Positions 1 through 9,787 of a stretch of 64,000 bases of DNA are shown piece after piece. Source of the stretch: Acidobacteriota bacterium. GTDB taxonomy: Bacteria; Acidobacteriota; Blastocatellia; Pyrinomonadales; Pyrinomonadaceae. A model generated the notes under the pieces. It was not told the DNA's origin. It saw only the letters and a program-made list of their open reading frames with translations, and searched no databases. The position numbers and the translations under genes are program-made. The stretch is taken from NCBI GenBank assembly GCA_019639195.1, contig JAHBSI010000004.1, positions 1 to 64,000 on the forward strand, written 5' to 3'. Numbering within the stretch: position 1 is the first letter of the stretch; every line of letters begins with the position of its first letter.

Positions 1-253
1 TGTCTGGAGGCCATCGACGGGATTCTGGTATGTCCTAAGAAGCGAGAACGAGACGGCGTATGGAGCACCGTTCGGCATCTCGACCGACATTCCTGCGGCA
101 GGCGACTATGACGGCGACGGCAAGGCCGACCTTGCGGTCTATCGTCCTGACGCACAGGGATTGTTCTACATACTCGGTTCGAGTGCAGGCTTCTCCGTGA
201 TACCGTTCGGCCTCGCGGGTGACATTCCCGCACCGAGTGCGTATGTGAACTAG
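1..253 (+). CDS. C-terminal end of an FG-GAP/VCBS-type repeat protein (partial)
   Basis: The frame is open from base 2 to a TAG at 251-253; the start lies before the window. The visible 83 residues carry the repeat core DYDGDGKADLAVYRP followed by a Tyr/Phe-rich blade and a closing GDIPAPSAYVN. The same repeat style (DYDGDGKTD.AVFRPS) forms the C-terminus of the secreted protein at 55393-56757, so this is probably another large extracellular or surface protein of that kind. Such repeats build calcium-binding beta-propeller blades in known families. The N-terminal domains and therefore the real function cannot be seen. Confidence 0.8.
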   Translation, partial: VWRPSTGFWYVLRSENETAYGAPFGISTDIPAAGDYDGDGKADLAVYRPDAQGLFYILGSSAGFSVIPFGLAGDIPAPSAYVN

Positions 254-301
254 GAACGCTTTGCTCCCAATTAACGATCACCCAATTTACGATCGACAAT
301 G

Positions 302-327
302 AAAAGGCGGCCAAACGGCCGCCTTTT
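302..327. terminator. Bidirectional intrinsic terminator
   Basis: Arms AAAAGGCGGCC (302-312) and GGCCGCCTTTT (317-327) pair perfectly around an AAAC loop. It lies between two convergent genes, 49 bases after the FG-GAP protein and 20 bases after the stop of the minus-strand gene, with A/T runs on both flanks, so it can serve both. Confidence 0.85.
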
Positions 328-346
328 CTGCTGGAGTAGTTCTAGT

Positions 347-1741
347 TCAGCGTGACCTGGTCAAGGTCAGAGGTAAGGCTTCCGTGATGTCGAGGTCGGT
401 GACATTCCCCGCAGGGGTGACCTGTACGGGATTGAAAGCCGCAAGTTTCGATTGCACGGCGATCGTGTATGCCTGATTCGAAAGCACATTCTCAAACGAA
501 TAGAAGCCGAACGGATTCGTTAGTGTCGTGAACGTAAACCCGTTTGGTCCGGAGATCGAAATTCGAGCCATTGAGACCGGTGTGCCATTCGCCCGCAGGA
601 CGCGTCCGCTGATCGAGACCGGAACTGAAGCCGACGGGACGTACGCGATCCCAGAATTGGACCCGGTCGTACCCATCGTATTCGCCGGCTGCATGGTTGC
701 TGACGAAAGCACGCCTGTCTGTGGATCCACAACGAATTTTGTAATGTTTCTTGAGCCGGCGTTTACTACGTATAGATAGGTCCCAGCGGTGTTATAGACC
801 GCTGCGAGCGACGTCATGCCGCCGGTCGCAAACGGTGAGCCCGCAACGGTCGTCAAAGTCGTTCCGGCCCCGCTGCCGCTGATCGCTGCTGATACGACAT
901 AGCTTCGTGTGCGATTTGGGAGGATCACGAAATTACCGTTGGGGTGCAGTTTTCCGACCGATGCAAAGCCGGTTTCGCCGTAGGTAAAAGGGCTTCCGGT
1001 AACGGGCGTTGGCACGCCGGCGGAAAGCGTGTAAACACGTGTCACCGATTGCCGCGAGCTATACACCCACAATCTTCCTGTCGAATCAACATCGACGGGG
1101 ACCGGATTGCTCGCTCCAGAATCGAACGGATTGCCTGCGATCGCGGTCATTTCGCCCGTTGCAGCATTAATGGAATATCCGGCAATGAAGTTGCCGCTGT
1201 TGCCGCCGGCGTAATAATAGCTGCCGTCAGGAGCCAATGCTGAAGCCGCCGGGCTTACGCCGCTTGGCATCGCGTACGGACTGCCCGGAGCAGGCGTTGC
1301 AGATATGGGCGTGATGACAAAGCTCGCGAAGGTGTCAGCACCGACGATCAGAGGCGAGCCGGACGGATGGACCTTCAGCGTTCGTTGATTCGCAACTGAC
1401 GTTATCGGTGAGAATGGTGCAGGTGTCAAAGCTCCGTTTGCTTGATCGACGACATAAACCGAAATATTCGACGACCCGCGATTTGCAACATAAAGGAATT
1501 TGTTGACCGGATCGAAGGCGATATGTTCGAGGTTCGTGTTGCCGCCGCCGTTGAATCCGGTAGCGATCGGGAAGCCGCTTAGAAGCGTCAACTCTCCTGT
1601 TGTCCCGTCGGCAGAAAAGCCATAGAGCATATTACCGCTTGCTGAATCCACCAGCGAATACACAAAGTCCGCCTTTGCAGATACTGCGGACGCAAAGAAT
1701 AAGAGCAGAAAAAGACAAAATGTAACTACCGAAAAACGCAT
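347..1741 (-). CDS. Secreted beta-propeller protein with a carboxypeptidase-regulatory-like C-terminus
   Basis: 464 residues. The ATG is preceded by a strong AAGGAGG. Residues 1-24 form a signal peptide (hydrophobic core LFLLLFFASAVSA). The next ~330 residues resemble the lactonase/YVTN beta-propeller family, with repeats such as FVYSLVDSASGNMLYGFSAD, KFLYVANRGSSNISVY and YLYVVNAGSRNITKFVVD. The last ~90 residues (VSISGRVLRANGTPVSMARI) fit a carboxypeptidase-regulatory-like beta-sandwich, often found in exported proteins. Likely periplasmic or surface exposed. No catalytic residues can be assigned, so an enzymatic lactonase role should not be assumed. It is monocistronic, facing the FG-GAP gene. 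Confidence 0.75.
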   Translation of the reverse strand: MRFSVVTFCLFLLLFFASAVSAKADFVYSLVDSASGNMLYGFSADGTTGELTLLSGFPIATGFNGGGNTNLEHIAFDPVNKFLYVANRGSSNISVYVVDQANGALTPAPFSPITSVANQRTLKVHPSGSPLIVGADTFASFVITPISATPAPGSPYAMPSGVSPAASALAPDGSYYYAGGNSGNFIAGYSINAATGEMTAIAGNPFDSGASNPVPVDVDSTGRLWVYSSRQSVTRVYTLSAGVPTPVTGSPFTYGETGFASVGKLHPNGNFVILPNRTRSYVVSAAISGSGAGTTLTTVAGSPFATGGMTSLAAVYNTAGTYLYVVNAGSRNITKFVVDPQTGVLSSATMQPANTMGTTGSNSGIAYVPSASVPVSISGRVLRANGTPVSMARISISGPNGFTFTTLTNPFGFYSFENVLSNQAYTIAVQSKLAAFNPVQVTPAGNVTDLDITEALPLTLTRSR

Positions 1742-1851
1742 AGGTCCTCCTTGAAATTTGCGAGAGTGATCTTTGTTTGAACAGTTCGATTATAGGGTGC
1801 GAAACGGCTCATAACAAACGGGTTTTGCTCATTGACACGGAAGGCAGAAAG

Positions 1852-1890
1852 AGAAGGCTCCGTGCCTTTTCCAAAGGTGCGGAGCCTTCT
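1852..1890 (-). terminator. Terminator after nrdJ
   Basis: An 11-bp stem (AGAAGGCTCCG, 1852-1862, with CGGAGCCTTCT, 1880-1890) encloses an inner CCTTT/AAAGG stem. It starts 26 bases beyond the nrdJ stop on the minus strand; the trailing T-rich stretch is weak, so the strength is uncertain. Confidence 0.65.
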
Positions 1891-1915
1891 GCAGGATCGT
1901 CTAAATACAACGAGC

Positions 1916-4435
1916 TTATTTACACTTTGAATATCCGCAATCGCGGCAGGCATCGCAGCCGGAGACGTGCTCAAGCTGTCCACCGCACTCAGGGCACTTC
2001 GAGATCATCGTGGACATCGACGAAGAATTTTCGATGGCTTGTGCCTTGCCGATCGCGCGCTCCGATTCAGGAAGGTTGCGAAGGCGGCGGTCAATTAGAA
2101 GCAGACATTCGGCAACAGCCTGTTCGGGCGATGTGAGAAGCCGCTCATTGAACCAGACCGCGTGTGTCGCGATCACTTTGTTCAAGCTGCTTGCAACTTC
2201 GTTAACGTCGAATCCGCCGCGAAGCATCTTAGACGCGAGCAGGCCAACACCCGCCGAGATCGGCCCGGCAACAAAGACCTCAAGGATCTGAGCTCCGTCG
2301 TGATTGACCGTAACGTAAAGATTCTGCCCTTCGAACGGTATTCTCCACGTTGAGCCCTGAAGCTCCCGCGGTCGATCGATGCGAGCTCCTTCCTGCACGT
2401 GGACAGCCGTCTCTTTGGCGGCCGCGAACTCAGTTGCAGCTTCTGTGTCGGTCGTTGTCGCCGGTTCGGGCGTTGCGGCCATGGCGTTCAGGACCTGGCC
2501 TTCGCGGCTGCCGTCACGATAATAGCTGACGGCCTTGCAACCGAGTTTGCGGGCAAGATGATAGAGCTCGTCAACGGACTCGACCGTATCGTCCTTTGCA
2601 CCATTGCAGGTCTTAGAGATCGCATTATCAACATGCTTCTGGGCGGCACCGAGAACGCGAACGTGCTGTTCGGATCCGATGTTCATAGCCGAGATAAAGT
2701 GAGGCGGAAGTTCCGCTTCATGCTCGACCACATATTCAGCCGCGGCTTCGATCGAAGCCTGATCTGTTTGATCGACCCGAATGCCCAGGGCCTCGGCGGC
2801 CGGCGTATGCACATAGGTTCGCGTTCCGAGAGTGTCGCGGCGTACGTAAGCCCACGAAAAATTCGGTTCGATACCTGATGACGTTTCCGCAACAAGCGAG
2901 ATGGTGCCGGTCGGTGCGATGGTCGTTACCTCGTAGTTGCGCGGCGTCAAAGGAATGTCACGCGAGATGCCTACATCCTCATAAAGGAATTTTTCGTACG
3001 CTTCGCGGTTCGCTTCGAACTCAGGGAATGTCCCCTTTGTGCGGCCGAGTTCGAGGCTCGCGAGCCACGATTCGCGACGGACAAAGCCCATGACCTGTTC
3101 CATCAACTTCATCGAATCATCCGAACCGTAGGTAACGCCAAGCCGCAAACAGAGGTCGGCGAATCCCATGATCCCGAGGCCGACAGGACGCGTACGTTTT
3201 ACGACATCATCGATCGCCGGAAGCGGGAAGTGGCCCGCATCGACGACGTTGTCGAGAAAACGAGTACAGATATGCGTGACGCGGGCAAGGGATTCCCAAT
3301 CGACATAACCGCCGCCGTCATCAAGTGGTTTGTAGAACTTGGCGACGTCGATCGAACCGAGGTTGCACGAGTTATTGAAATGAAGCTGCTGCTCACCGCA
3401 CGGATTGCACGCAAAGATCGGCCCCATCGACGCCTTTAGGTGGTTGTGTCGATTGACCTCATCGATGAAGATGATGCCCGGTTCGGCGTACTTATGAGCT
3501 GCGGCGATAATGCGATTCCATACGTCCGGAGCAAAGACCATTCCCGGCATCGGCGGCTCTTCGATCACGCAGTCCGTAAGGTCTGCGGTCTCGAAAGCAA
3601 GTTTGTCGGCAAAGCTGACCGGCGTTCCATCCGGACGGCGATAGACAGCATAGTCACCGCCAGTGACGGGATCGTGCACGGCCTGTGTCCACGGTTCGCC
3701 GTCGAATTCGGCCTGGAACCAAGTTCCGCTATCGACCGCGTCCATAAAGAGGTCGGTCACTGTCACCGAGATGTTGAAGTTCGTCAAGCTCGTCTGGTCA
3801 TTCTTTGCGTGGATAAACCGTAGAATGTCCGGGTGAGCGACGGCAAGGATGCCCATGTTCGCACCGCGTCGAACGCCGCCCTGCTTTACGACCTCGGTCG
3901 TCTGGTTGACGATGTTCATAAAGCTAACCGGGCCGGAGGCAACACCGCGAGTCGAATTGACCATCGCACCTGCCGGACGCAGGAATTCATACGTCATTCC
4001 CGTTCCGCCGCCGGTCTGGTGAATGATCGCAACGTCGCGAGCGTGTTCCATGATCCCGTCGATCGAATCCGGCACATTGAGTACAAAACAGGCAGCCAAC
4101 TGACCCTTTGGCTTACCGGCGTTGACGAGACACGGCGTATTCGGAACAAATTCGCGTGCGAGCATTACTGCTGACATTTCGTTGTAGAACCAATGCTGTT
4201 CACCGGGATTCTTCTCGGCCTTCGAAACGTGGCCGACGACGCGCCTCACGATGTCTTCCCATTGCTCGATCGGTTCGCCGTGCTCGTTCCTTAACGAGTA
4301 TCGTTTTGCGACGACCTTTTGGGCATTCAGGCCAAGCGGTTCAAATCGCCTTGCCGGTCGAGCCGCACTTGCCGTGCTGCCATTCTTGTCGGGTTCGCTA
4401 ACATTGCCTGTTGATGGGTCAAGGAGTATGCTCAT
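1916..4435 (-). CDS. nrdJ: Vitamin B12-dependent ribonucleotide reductase (class II)
   Basis: Reduces ribonucleotides to deoxyribonucleotides using adenosylcobalamin, in the cytoplasm. The 839-residue product shows the large-subunit landmarks: NTPCLVNAG (99-107), HQTGGGTGM (139-147), FNISVTV (220-226), the active-site NPCGE (344-348) and [10 protein letters not shown] further on. A C-terminal zinc-ribbon tail (CPECGG and [12 protein letters not shown]) matches the long NrdJ form; known tails of this type re-reduce the active site. It is a single gene with its own terminator. The 280 bases upstream contain TTGACT with an A/T-rich stretch downstream, a plausible promoter, but no cobalamin riboswitch or NrdR box that I could recognise. 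Confidence 0.96.
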   Translation of the reverse strand: MSILLDPSTGNVSEPDKNGSTASAARPARRFEPLGLNAQKVVAKRYSLRNEHGEPIEQWEDIVRRVVGHVSKAEKNPGEQHWFYNEMSAVMLAREFVPNTPCLVNAGKPKGQLAACFVLNVPDSIDGIMEHARDVAIIHQTGGGTGMTYEFLRPAGAMVNSTRGVASGPVSFMNIVNQTTEVVKQGGVRRGANMGILAVAHPDILRFIHAKNDQTSLTNFNISVTVTDLFMDAVDSGTWFQAEFDGEPWTQAVHDPVTGGDYAVYRRPDGTPVSFADKLAFETADLTDCVIEEPPMPGMVFAPDVWNRIIAAAHKYAEPGIIFIDEVNRHNHLKASMGPIFACNPCGEQQLHFNNSCNLGSIDVAKFYKPLDDGGGYVDWESLARVTHICTRFLDNVVDAGHFPLPAIDDVVKRTRPVGLGIMGFADLCLRLGVTYGSDDSMKLMEQVMGFVRRESWLASLELGRTKGTFPEFEANREAYEKFLYEDVGISRDIPLTPRNYEVTTIAPTGTISLVAETSSGIEPNFSWAYVRRDTLGTRTYVHTPAAEALGIRVDQTDQASIEAAAEYVVEHEAELPPHFISAMNIGSEQHVRVLGAAQKHVDNAISKTCNGAKDDTVESVDELYHLARKLGCKAVSYYRDGSREGQVLNAMAATPEPATTTDTEAATEFAAAKETAVHVQEGARIDRPRELQGSTWRIPFEGQNLYVTVNHDGAQILEVFVAGPISAGVGLLASKMLRGGFDVNEVASSLNKVIATHAVWFNERLLTSPEQAVAECLLLIDRRLRNLPESERAIGKAQAIENSSSMSTMISKCPECGGQLEHVSGCDACRDCGYSKCK

Positions 4436-4732
4436 AGGTTTTTCTCGGGGTCAGAGATTTTAGAGGCTGATTATTCCGCTGGATAAGATGATTTTACCAC
4501 CCAAGCCAGTCAAACCGAAGCCGCCAAACTATTGTTCAATTTGTATTCGAGTCGCGAATTTTTTCGGGACGCTTTTTTTGAAAGCGTAGGAAATCTTATC
4601 GCTCCTTCGGCCTTCGTGTCAAGGAGAAAATTCTACAATATCTTGTGGCTATGCATAACAGTGTCCACAACCAAATGCGACAGGCATTGACCGGTTTGAC
4701 ACGCGATTCGTAAACGATTGAAACTAAAAGAG

Positions 4733-5629
4733 ATGGATAAACTGATACACGGAACGGCCGCGAATGACACGATCAGAGTGGTCGCGGCGGTGGCAACAAA
4801 GACGGTCGAAGAGGTCGTCACTCGGCACGAGCTTTCGCCTACTGCAACAGCCGCATTGGGTCGAACCTTGATCGGTTCCGCTCTGCTTGGTGCGACCCAA
4901 AAGGACTTCGACCGGCTCACGATCAAGCTCGAATCCGATGGCCCAATTCGCGGCATCGTTGCCGAAGCGCGCCCGAACGGTGCCCTGCGTGGCTATGTCA
5001 AGGAACCGCTCGCAGACCTTCCGGCAAACGGAAACGGCAAGTTCGATGTTGGCGGTGCCGTTGGGAATGGGACTTTTTTCGTGATCCGCGAATCGGGCTT
5101 TGAACTCGGGCTGCATAACGCGCCGTATGTCGGTTCGGTTCCAATACAGACCGGCGAGATCGGCGATGACCTGGCATTTTATCTTGCGAGATCCGAGCAG
5201 ATCCCGTCAGCCGTCCTTCTGGGCGTTCTTTTGAAGAATACGCCTCCGTTCGTTGCAGCCGCGGGCGGCGTCCTCGTTCAGATGCTGCCCGGAGCGAATG
5301 AACACATCATAACGATGATCGAAGACACGATCGCGCACGCACCGCATCTAACATCCGTTATCGGTGACGGAGCCGGGCCCGAGGATCTGGCGCATCTTGT
5401 TCTCGGCGAGATCGAATTCAAGAAACTCGGCGAGCGTGACGTGAGATTCGAATGCACCTGTTCGCAGGAGAAGGCGATCAGTATGATCGAAGCTCTCGGA
5501 GTTGATGACGTTCGCTCGATGCTTGAAGAAGACAAAGGTGCGGCGATGACCTGCGGCTTTTGCAGTGCGAATTTTCAGGTCTCCGAAGCCGAACTAAGCA
5601 ACATTCTCGATCGTTTGGCGAATTCCTAA
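4733..5629 (+). CDS. hslO: Redox-regulated chaperone Hsp33
   Basis: A cytoplasmic holdase activated by oxidative unfolding. I start it at ATG 4733 (MDKLIHGTAANDTIRV), giving 298 residues, because family N-termini align there; a TTG at 4718 would add five residues and neither has a clear ribosome binding site. Recognisable parts are the N-terminal substrate domain (LIGSALLGATQKD, RGYVKEP) and the C-terminal redox switch, with a CTC pair followed about 30 residues later by CGFC, i.e. the four zinc-binding cysteines. Its stop overlaps the stop of the convergent deacetylase gene by four bases. Confidence 0.94.
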   Translation: MDKLIHGTAANDTIRVVAAVATKTVEEVVTRHELSPTATAALGRTLIGSALLGATQKDFDRLTIKLESDGPIRGIVAEARPNGALRGYVKEPLADLPANGNGKFDVGGAVGNGTFFVIRESGFELGLHNAPYVGSVPIQTGEIGDDLAFYLARSEQIPSAVLLGVLLKNTPPFVAAAGGVLVQMLPGANEHIITMIEDTIAHAPHLTSVIGDGAGPEDLAHLVLGEIEFKKLGERDVRFECTCSQEKAISMIEALGVDDVRSMLEEDKGAAMTCGFCSANFQVSEAELSNILDRLANS

Positions 5630-6333
5630 GAGAGCCTTGCGATCTTTCGCCTGAACCTGAAGATAAAGCGGTCGTGCCGAAGTATCTCCGTACGGTTAAG
5701 AGCGAAAACGTCCGGACTCATCTCCGGCGAATAAACGGTGGTAAACGCGATCTGAAATCCTGCGGCCTTAACGGCATCCTTTGCCATTTCCGTAAAGAAA
5801 CCTGCGGGATATGCAAAGCTCTCGCACGGCCGCTGCGTAATGCTTTCGACGATGTCTTTTGACGTCGCAAGCTCGTCCTGGATATCGCCCAACTCCAGCT
5901 TGTCGAAATGACGGTGCGAATGTGTGTGCGACCCGAATTCTATCCCCGCTGCGGACATCGTTCTTACGTCTTCGATCGATAGATGCTCACGCGGGCCCTC
6001 ACCTTCGGCAGTGACCGTGTCGGTGGTTTTCCCCAGACAGTTTGTCACAAGAAAGATCGTCGCCTTTGCCCCAAAACGTCGGAGTATCGGAAAGGCGTTG
6101 GTCAAATTATCCTTCCAGCCGTCATCAAACGTGATCGCGACGGTCTTTTCCGGAAACTCCTCATTCTCCCTGAAGAACGCCGCCATTTCGCTCGCCGTCG
6201 CAAATTTGAACCCGCGTTTTGCGAGCATTTCCAGCTGTCGGGCAAACGCTTTCGGCGGTGTGAATGCTCCACGCACCTTAACGTCGGGCGTTGGCAGGTC
6301 GATCTTGTGATACAGAAGAAATGGCGACGTCAT
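5626..6333 (-). CDS. Polysaccharide deacetylase (NodB-like) family protein
   Basis: 235 residues from ATG 6333 (MTSPFLLYHKI); an upstream in-frame start at 6369 would add a poor N-terminus. The NodB motifs are present: TFDDGW (68-73) with the metal-binding Asp pair, SHTHSH providing the two metal-ligand histidines, and FAYPAG. Family members remove N- or O-acetyl groups from envelope or capsule polysaccharides. No signal peptide is evident, so where it acts is unclear; a role in modifying the exopolysaccharide made by the 14-23 kb cluster is only inference from proximity. Confidence 0.88.
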   Translation of the reverse strand: MTSPFLLYHKIDLPTPDVKVRGAFTPPKAFARQLEMLAKRGFKFATASEMAAFFRENEEFPEKTVAITFDDGWKDNLTNAFPILRRFGAKATIFLVTNCLGKTTDTVTAEGEGPREHLSIEDVRTMSAAGIEFGSHTHSHRHFDKLELGDIQDELATSKDIVESITQRPCESFAYPAGFFTEMAKDAVKAAGFQIAFTTVYSPEMSPDVFALNRTEILRHDRFIFRFRRKIARLS

Positions 6334-6400
6334 CTGGATTTGGATTTTGACACAAGCCGCAACGCTCACAAAACGAAAGTGCGAAATTCACGGGCCGTGA

Positions 6401-6429
6401 TTGAACTTCGCCCGTATAGTTATCATAAT
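6401..6429 (+). promoter_or_regulatory. Putative promoter of ispA-exosortase genes
   Basis: TTGAAC (6401-6406), a 17-base spacer and CATAAT (6424-6429). The first ATG of ispA is at 6440, so a transcript started here would have almost no leader. Confidence 0.45.
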
Positions 6430-6439
6430 CTGATTCCGA

Positions 6440-7333
6440 ATGACGATGTCCGAACTCAGTGAATTTTCAAAGAATGCTGCAAAGAAGGTCGATGCGGTTC
6501 TGGACAGCCTTTTACCCAAAGAGCAGGATGAGCCGGCACGACTTCATTCGGCAATGCGTTGGAGCACGTTCGCAGGCGGGAAGCGGTTTCGGCCGACGCT
6601 CGCCTTTTTGGTCGCCCAACTTTGCGCTGCACCGGATGAGCGTATCGAGCGAACGGCTGCGGCTATAGAGATGGTCCATACTTTCTCGCTCATTCATGAT
6701 GACCTTCCGGCGATGGACGACGATGAACTTCGTCGCGGTAAGCCGACGTGCCATATAAAATTCGACGAGGCGACGGCGATCCTTGCAGGCGACGCCTTGC
6801 TTGCACTCGCGTTTAAGGCGATCGCGGATGACGAAGGACTTGAGTGCGATATTCGTATCAAACTGATCGCGGAGCTTGCCGAAGCGACCGGCACACCTCG
6901 CGGGATGGTCGCCGGGCAGCAGCTCGATATTCTAAGCGAGAACAAGAAGATCGATGCTGTCGAACTTGAGCACATTCATCTTCATAAAACCGGAGCTCTT
7001 ATCAAATTTGCGGCCCGATCCGCCGCTCTTGCCGCCGGCGTCTCGGAGCCGGACCTTTTGGCGATAACTGAGTTCGCGACCAAACTCGGCCTTCTTTTCC
7101 AGATCACGGACGATCTTCTCGACGCCACACAATCCACCGATGTCCTCGGCAAAACGGCCGGGAAGGACGAGGAAAGCCAAAAATCCACGTACGTTTCGCT
7201 CTACGGCATCGAGCAGGCAAGAATGCTTGCCGGCGAGACGATGGATGCCGCAATTGCCTCACTCTCGCATTTCGGCGACTGTGCCGAGCTCCTGCGGCAG
7301 CTTGCCCGAAGTACGCTTGCGCGCACCGCCTGA
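6440..7333 (+). CDS. ispA: Polyprenyl (farnesyl/geranylgeranyl) diphosphate synthase
   Basis: Condenses isopentenyl diphosphate with allylic diphosphates to give C15-C20 chains for quinones and lipid carriers; cytoplasmic. 297 residues, usual for IspA. Seen: GGKRFRP (46-52), the first Asp-rich motif DDLPAMDDD (87-95), and the second, DDLLD, followed by GKTAGKDE. The insert in the first motif is the bacterial FPP-synthase type. A second in-frame ATG at 6446 is equally possible as start. Exosortase and EpsI genes follow on the same strand, so it may contribute precursors for lipid carriers used by the same envelope machinery. Confidence 0.93.
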   Translation: MTMSELSEFSKNAAKKVDAVLDSLLPKEQDEPARLHSAMRWSTFAGGKRFRPTLAFLVAQLCAAPDERIERTAAAIEMVHTFSLIHDDLPAMDDDELRRGKPTCHIKFDEATAILAGDALLALAFKAIADDEGLECDIRIKLIAELAEATGTPRGMVAGQQLDILSENKKIDAVELEHIHLHKTGALIKFAARSAALAAGVSEPDLLAITEFATKLGLLFQITDDLLDATQSTDVLGKTAGKDEESQKSTYVSLYGIEQARMLAGETMDAAIASLSHFGDCAELLRQLARSTLARTA

Positions 7334-7381
7334 ATTACAGGAAAACTCGACCGATTGAGTGTTTTTATAGGCTCTTAGACT

Positions 7382-8305
7382 ATGTCTGACGAGCGGACAA
7401 AAGGTTCGGGTGCGCTTTCGTGGCTCTTGGTCGCGGCGGCGATCGCTGCGCTTTATTGGGCGACCCTCGCCAAACTCGGCGCTGACTGGTGGACCGATGA
7501 GAACTATACTCACGGGCTTCTGATACCGTTCATCATCGGTTTTGTACTTTGGACGAATCGAGACGATCTGCCCGCACCAGGCCGCATTTCCCGCGTTGCC
7601 GGGTTACTTGGCCTCGGCATGGTATTGCTCGGGATCGCGTTCCTTGGGCTCGGTGTTCTCGGCTCGGAACTCTTTACGCAGCGGATGTCGTTCGTCATTC
7701 TTGCCGCGGGGATCACCTTGTATCTCGGCGGAAAGCATCTTTTCCGCGTTTGCGGCATTTTCTTCGTGCTTTTCACGCTTGCGATACCGCTGCCGCAGAT
7801 CGTCTTCAACAAGATCGCGTTGCCCCTGCAATTTACCGCTTCAAAGATCGCTGTCTGGGGCATAAGGCTCTTTGACGTTCCGACGGTGCGAAAGGGTAAC
7901 ATCATCGACATTTTGCCGGCGGGCGCGATGCAAACGATCTCGCTCGAGGTCGTTGAAGCCTGCAGCGGCATTCGCTCGCTGATGACGCTCATTGCCATCG
8001 CCCTCCTGCTCGGCTTTTTTACACGAAGCGAACGAAGCCTTTCCGCCGGTGTTCTTAGCGGAATGACGACCGCGGATCTGGCTCGGACGGGCATTCTAAT
8101 GCTCCTTTCGATACCGGTCGCGGTAATGACCAACGCGGTTCGTGTCTCGGCGACAGGCTGGCTCACGTATCTGTACGGCATACGTGCGAGCGAAGGAACG
8201 CTGCACGAGATTTCCGGGCTTGTAATGTACGTGGCGGCTCTCGGAATCCTTTTTGGGTTGAATGCGGCCCTTCGGCAGGTATTTGACAGGAGGGCGGAAG
8301 CGTAA
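7382..8305 (+). CDS. Exosortase (Xrt family membrane protease/transpeptidase)
   Basis: 307 residues, about eight membrane segments. The family triad is visible: Cys194 in EACSGIRSL, Arg254 in NAVRVSATG and His275 in HEISG. Exosortases are predicted to cleave C-terminal PEP-CTERM signals and anchor the protein at the cell surface, in genomes that also make exopolysaccharide. The next gene (EpsI) begins on the base after this stop codon, a typical exosortase partner. I cannot assign the subtype with certainty; the PrsT-type cluster at 14.4-24 kb would suit XrtA. Confidence 0.93.
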   Translation: MSDERTKGSGALSWLLVAAAIAALYWATLAKLGADWWTDENYTHGLLIPFIIGFVLWTNRDDLPAPGRISRVAGLLGLGMVLLGIAFLGLGVLGSELFTQRMSFVILAAGITLYLGGKHLFRVCGIFFVLFTLAIPLPQIVFNKIALPLQFTASKIAVWGIRLFDVPTVRKGNIIDILPAGAMQTISLEVVEACSGIRSLMTLIAIALLLGFFTRSERSLSAGVLSGMTTADLARTGILMLLSIPVAVMTNAVRVSATGWLTYLYGIRASEGTLHEISGLVMYVAALGILFGLNAALRQVFDRRAEA

Positions 8306-8944
8306 ATGAATCGCCGTTTCTTACACCTTCTAATCGTCCTTTTGTTGGGTGCCGGTCTCATCAACTGGCTCCAATTCCGTGGCGAGATCGCCGTGCCCCG
8401 CGAAGGACTGACGGCTTTCCCCGAAACGTTGGGAAAATGGAAGCAGCGTGGAGAGGCTTTTACCTTTAGCGACGAGACCGACCGCGTCCTCGGAGCGACC
8501 GATTACACGATGCGCGAATATGTCTCGACGGACGGCAAGGTCGCCAATATCTACGTCGGCTACTACGGCTCGCAGCGTGTCGGCGCAACGTATCACAGCC
8601 CTCAGAACTGCCTCCCCGGTGCAGGCTGGGTAATGCTCGACCCACAGGAGACCGAGATCCGCCGGGCAGACGGTTCGACGTTTGCGGCAAATCGCTTTTT
8701 CGTCGAGAACGGAGCTTATCGCGAGGTGATGGTCTATTGGTATCAGGGCCGAGGCCGCACCGCGGCGAGCGAATACACCGATAAGATCCATTCGATCATC
8801 GACAGCATCTTTCGCAAGCGAACAGACGGTGCGATGGTCCGCGTTATGGTGAATGTCGACAACGACGAGGCAGGTGCGATCACCGCAGCCGACGAACTTT
8901 CGGCAGAGGTTGCCGATCGGCTTGAAGCCTTTGTGCCGAATTAG
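8306..8944 (+). CDS. epsI: EpsI family protein (DUF3485), exosortase partner
   Basis: 212 residues: an N-terminal membrane anchor (LLIVLLLGAGLINWL) and an exported domain with the family hallmark HSPQNCLPGAGW (97-108) and a VMVYWYQ strand. In many genomes this domain is fused to or adjacent to exosortase, where it is thought to assist in polymer or protein export; the exact role is not known. Start ATG directly abuts the exosortase stop, indicating translational coupling. Confidence 0.9.
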   Translation: MNRRFLHLLIVLLLGAGLINWLQFRGEIAVPREGLTAFPETLGKWKQRGEAFTFSDETDRVLGATDYTMREYVSTDGKVANIYVGYYGSQRVGATYHSPQNCLPGAGWVMLDPQETEIRRADGSTFAANRFFVENGAYREVMVYWYQGRGRTAASEYTDKIHSIIDSIFRKRTDGAMVRVMVNVDNDEAGAITAADELSAEVADRLEAFVPN

Positions 8945-9016
8945 CTATGTTCTTTACCTTACAGACCTTGATCATGCGCCGGCCTAAGCTATTTTTAAGA
9001 TTAGGAGGAAGTTAAG

Positions 9017-9220
9017 ATGCCACAAGACTTGGTAAATGCAAGGGATCCTGATGATCCGCCGACTGAAGACACCGCAAGCAAAGTCCGAGCAGTTAACTGG
9101 ATGGTCGTTAGCTTCATTGGCTTCATTCTTATCGTCGCCGCTTTCGCGGCATACTTCTTTTTAGGATCCGCTCGGGACGGCGACATCAGCACTCCGGCCA
9201 ACCTGAGCAACCGTAATTAG
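9017..9220 (+). CDS. Small single-pass membrane protein, unknown
   Basis: 67 residues, ATG preceded by AGGAGGAA at good spacing. A charged N-terminal ~28 residues, one membrane helix (VVSFIGFILIVAAFAAYFFL) and a short polar tail. I recognise no family. It follows the exosortase/EpsI genes on the same strand by 72 bases and could be co-transcribed. The strong ribosome binding site is the main reason to call it. Confidence 0.6.
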   Translation: MPQDLVNARDPDDPPTEDTASKVRAVNWMVVSFIGFILIVAAFAAYFFLGSARDGDISTPANLSNRN

Positions 9221-9383
9221 CTCGACGTTTCGTACTGGCGCCGCTGCAGCAAAAGATCTCCGACGAACTGCGACAACGAGCCGCGTAAGGACATCGGAAG
9301 AAGTGGTGGCTCCGAAGGAGTGGGGAAGCACGGCTTGAGTCAAGCCTGGAATGCCAAATCGAAAAGGAGGAAGAAAAAATATT

Positions 9384-9536
9384 ATGCTATGGACAATCTT
9401 GATCATTTTGCTCGTTTTATGGGCGCTCGGTTTTAGTTTTGCAGGAACTTCGTTAGGCGGTTTTGTTCACATATTGCTTGTCCTGGCCGTGATCGTCCTT
9501 ATTATTCAGTTGGTTACCGGCCGAAGAGCGATATAA
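9384..9536 (+). CDS. Lmo0937/DUF5670-like two-helix membrane peptide
   Basis: 50 residues from ATG 9384 (MLWTILIILLVLWALG), with AAAAGGAGG 14 bases upstream. Two hydrophobic helices separated by FAGTSLGGFVH, ending in RRAI. This matches the small lmo0937-type membrane proteins common in soil bacteria, often stress related. An earlier in-frame start at 9351 would only add a polar stretch and bypass the ribosome binding site. A terminator follows directly. Confidence 0.75.
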   Translation: MLWTILIILLVLWALGFSFAGTSLGGFVHILLVLAVIVLIIQLVTGRRAI

Positions 9537-9558
9537 GACGAGCCTGGTAGAGGTTTTT

Positions 9559-9604
9559 ACGCGGAAGCTTAAGAGGGTCACGGATCCGGCTTCCGCGTTT
9601 CTCT
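9559..9604 (+). terminator. Intrinsic terminator after the lmo0937-like gene
   Basis: Arms ACGCGGAAGC (9559-9568) and GCTTCCGCGT (9589-9598) with a 20-base loop, then TTTCTCTTT. Confidence 0.75.
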
Positions 9605-9787
9605 TTCGCCCCCGAAGCAGAATACCCCCGCGCTTTTTTCTAATGCCTCGCTGTTCATTGAATATGCCGGCGATGGAGCGTCACCCAATGAGCTGGGATG
9701 ACCGAGAGGGTCCGGGGCTTTAAGAGCCGATAGAAAGGCCTTCGGCGATCGGCGGCCTTAGTTGCAATTCGATAAAAAGAAAAAGGT

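Noticed and set aside
4436..4732. Cobalamin riboswitch before the B12-dependent reductase
   Set aside because: No B12-box-like sequence or long structured leader was recognisable; a covariance search would decide.
9233..9250. Sigma-54-like TGGC...GC element
   Set aside because: Matches the GG-N10-GC spacing only loosely and is not placed well relative to the lmo0937-like gene's start.
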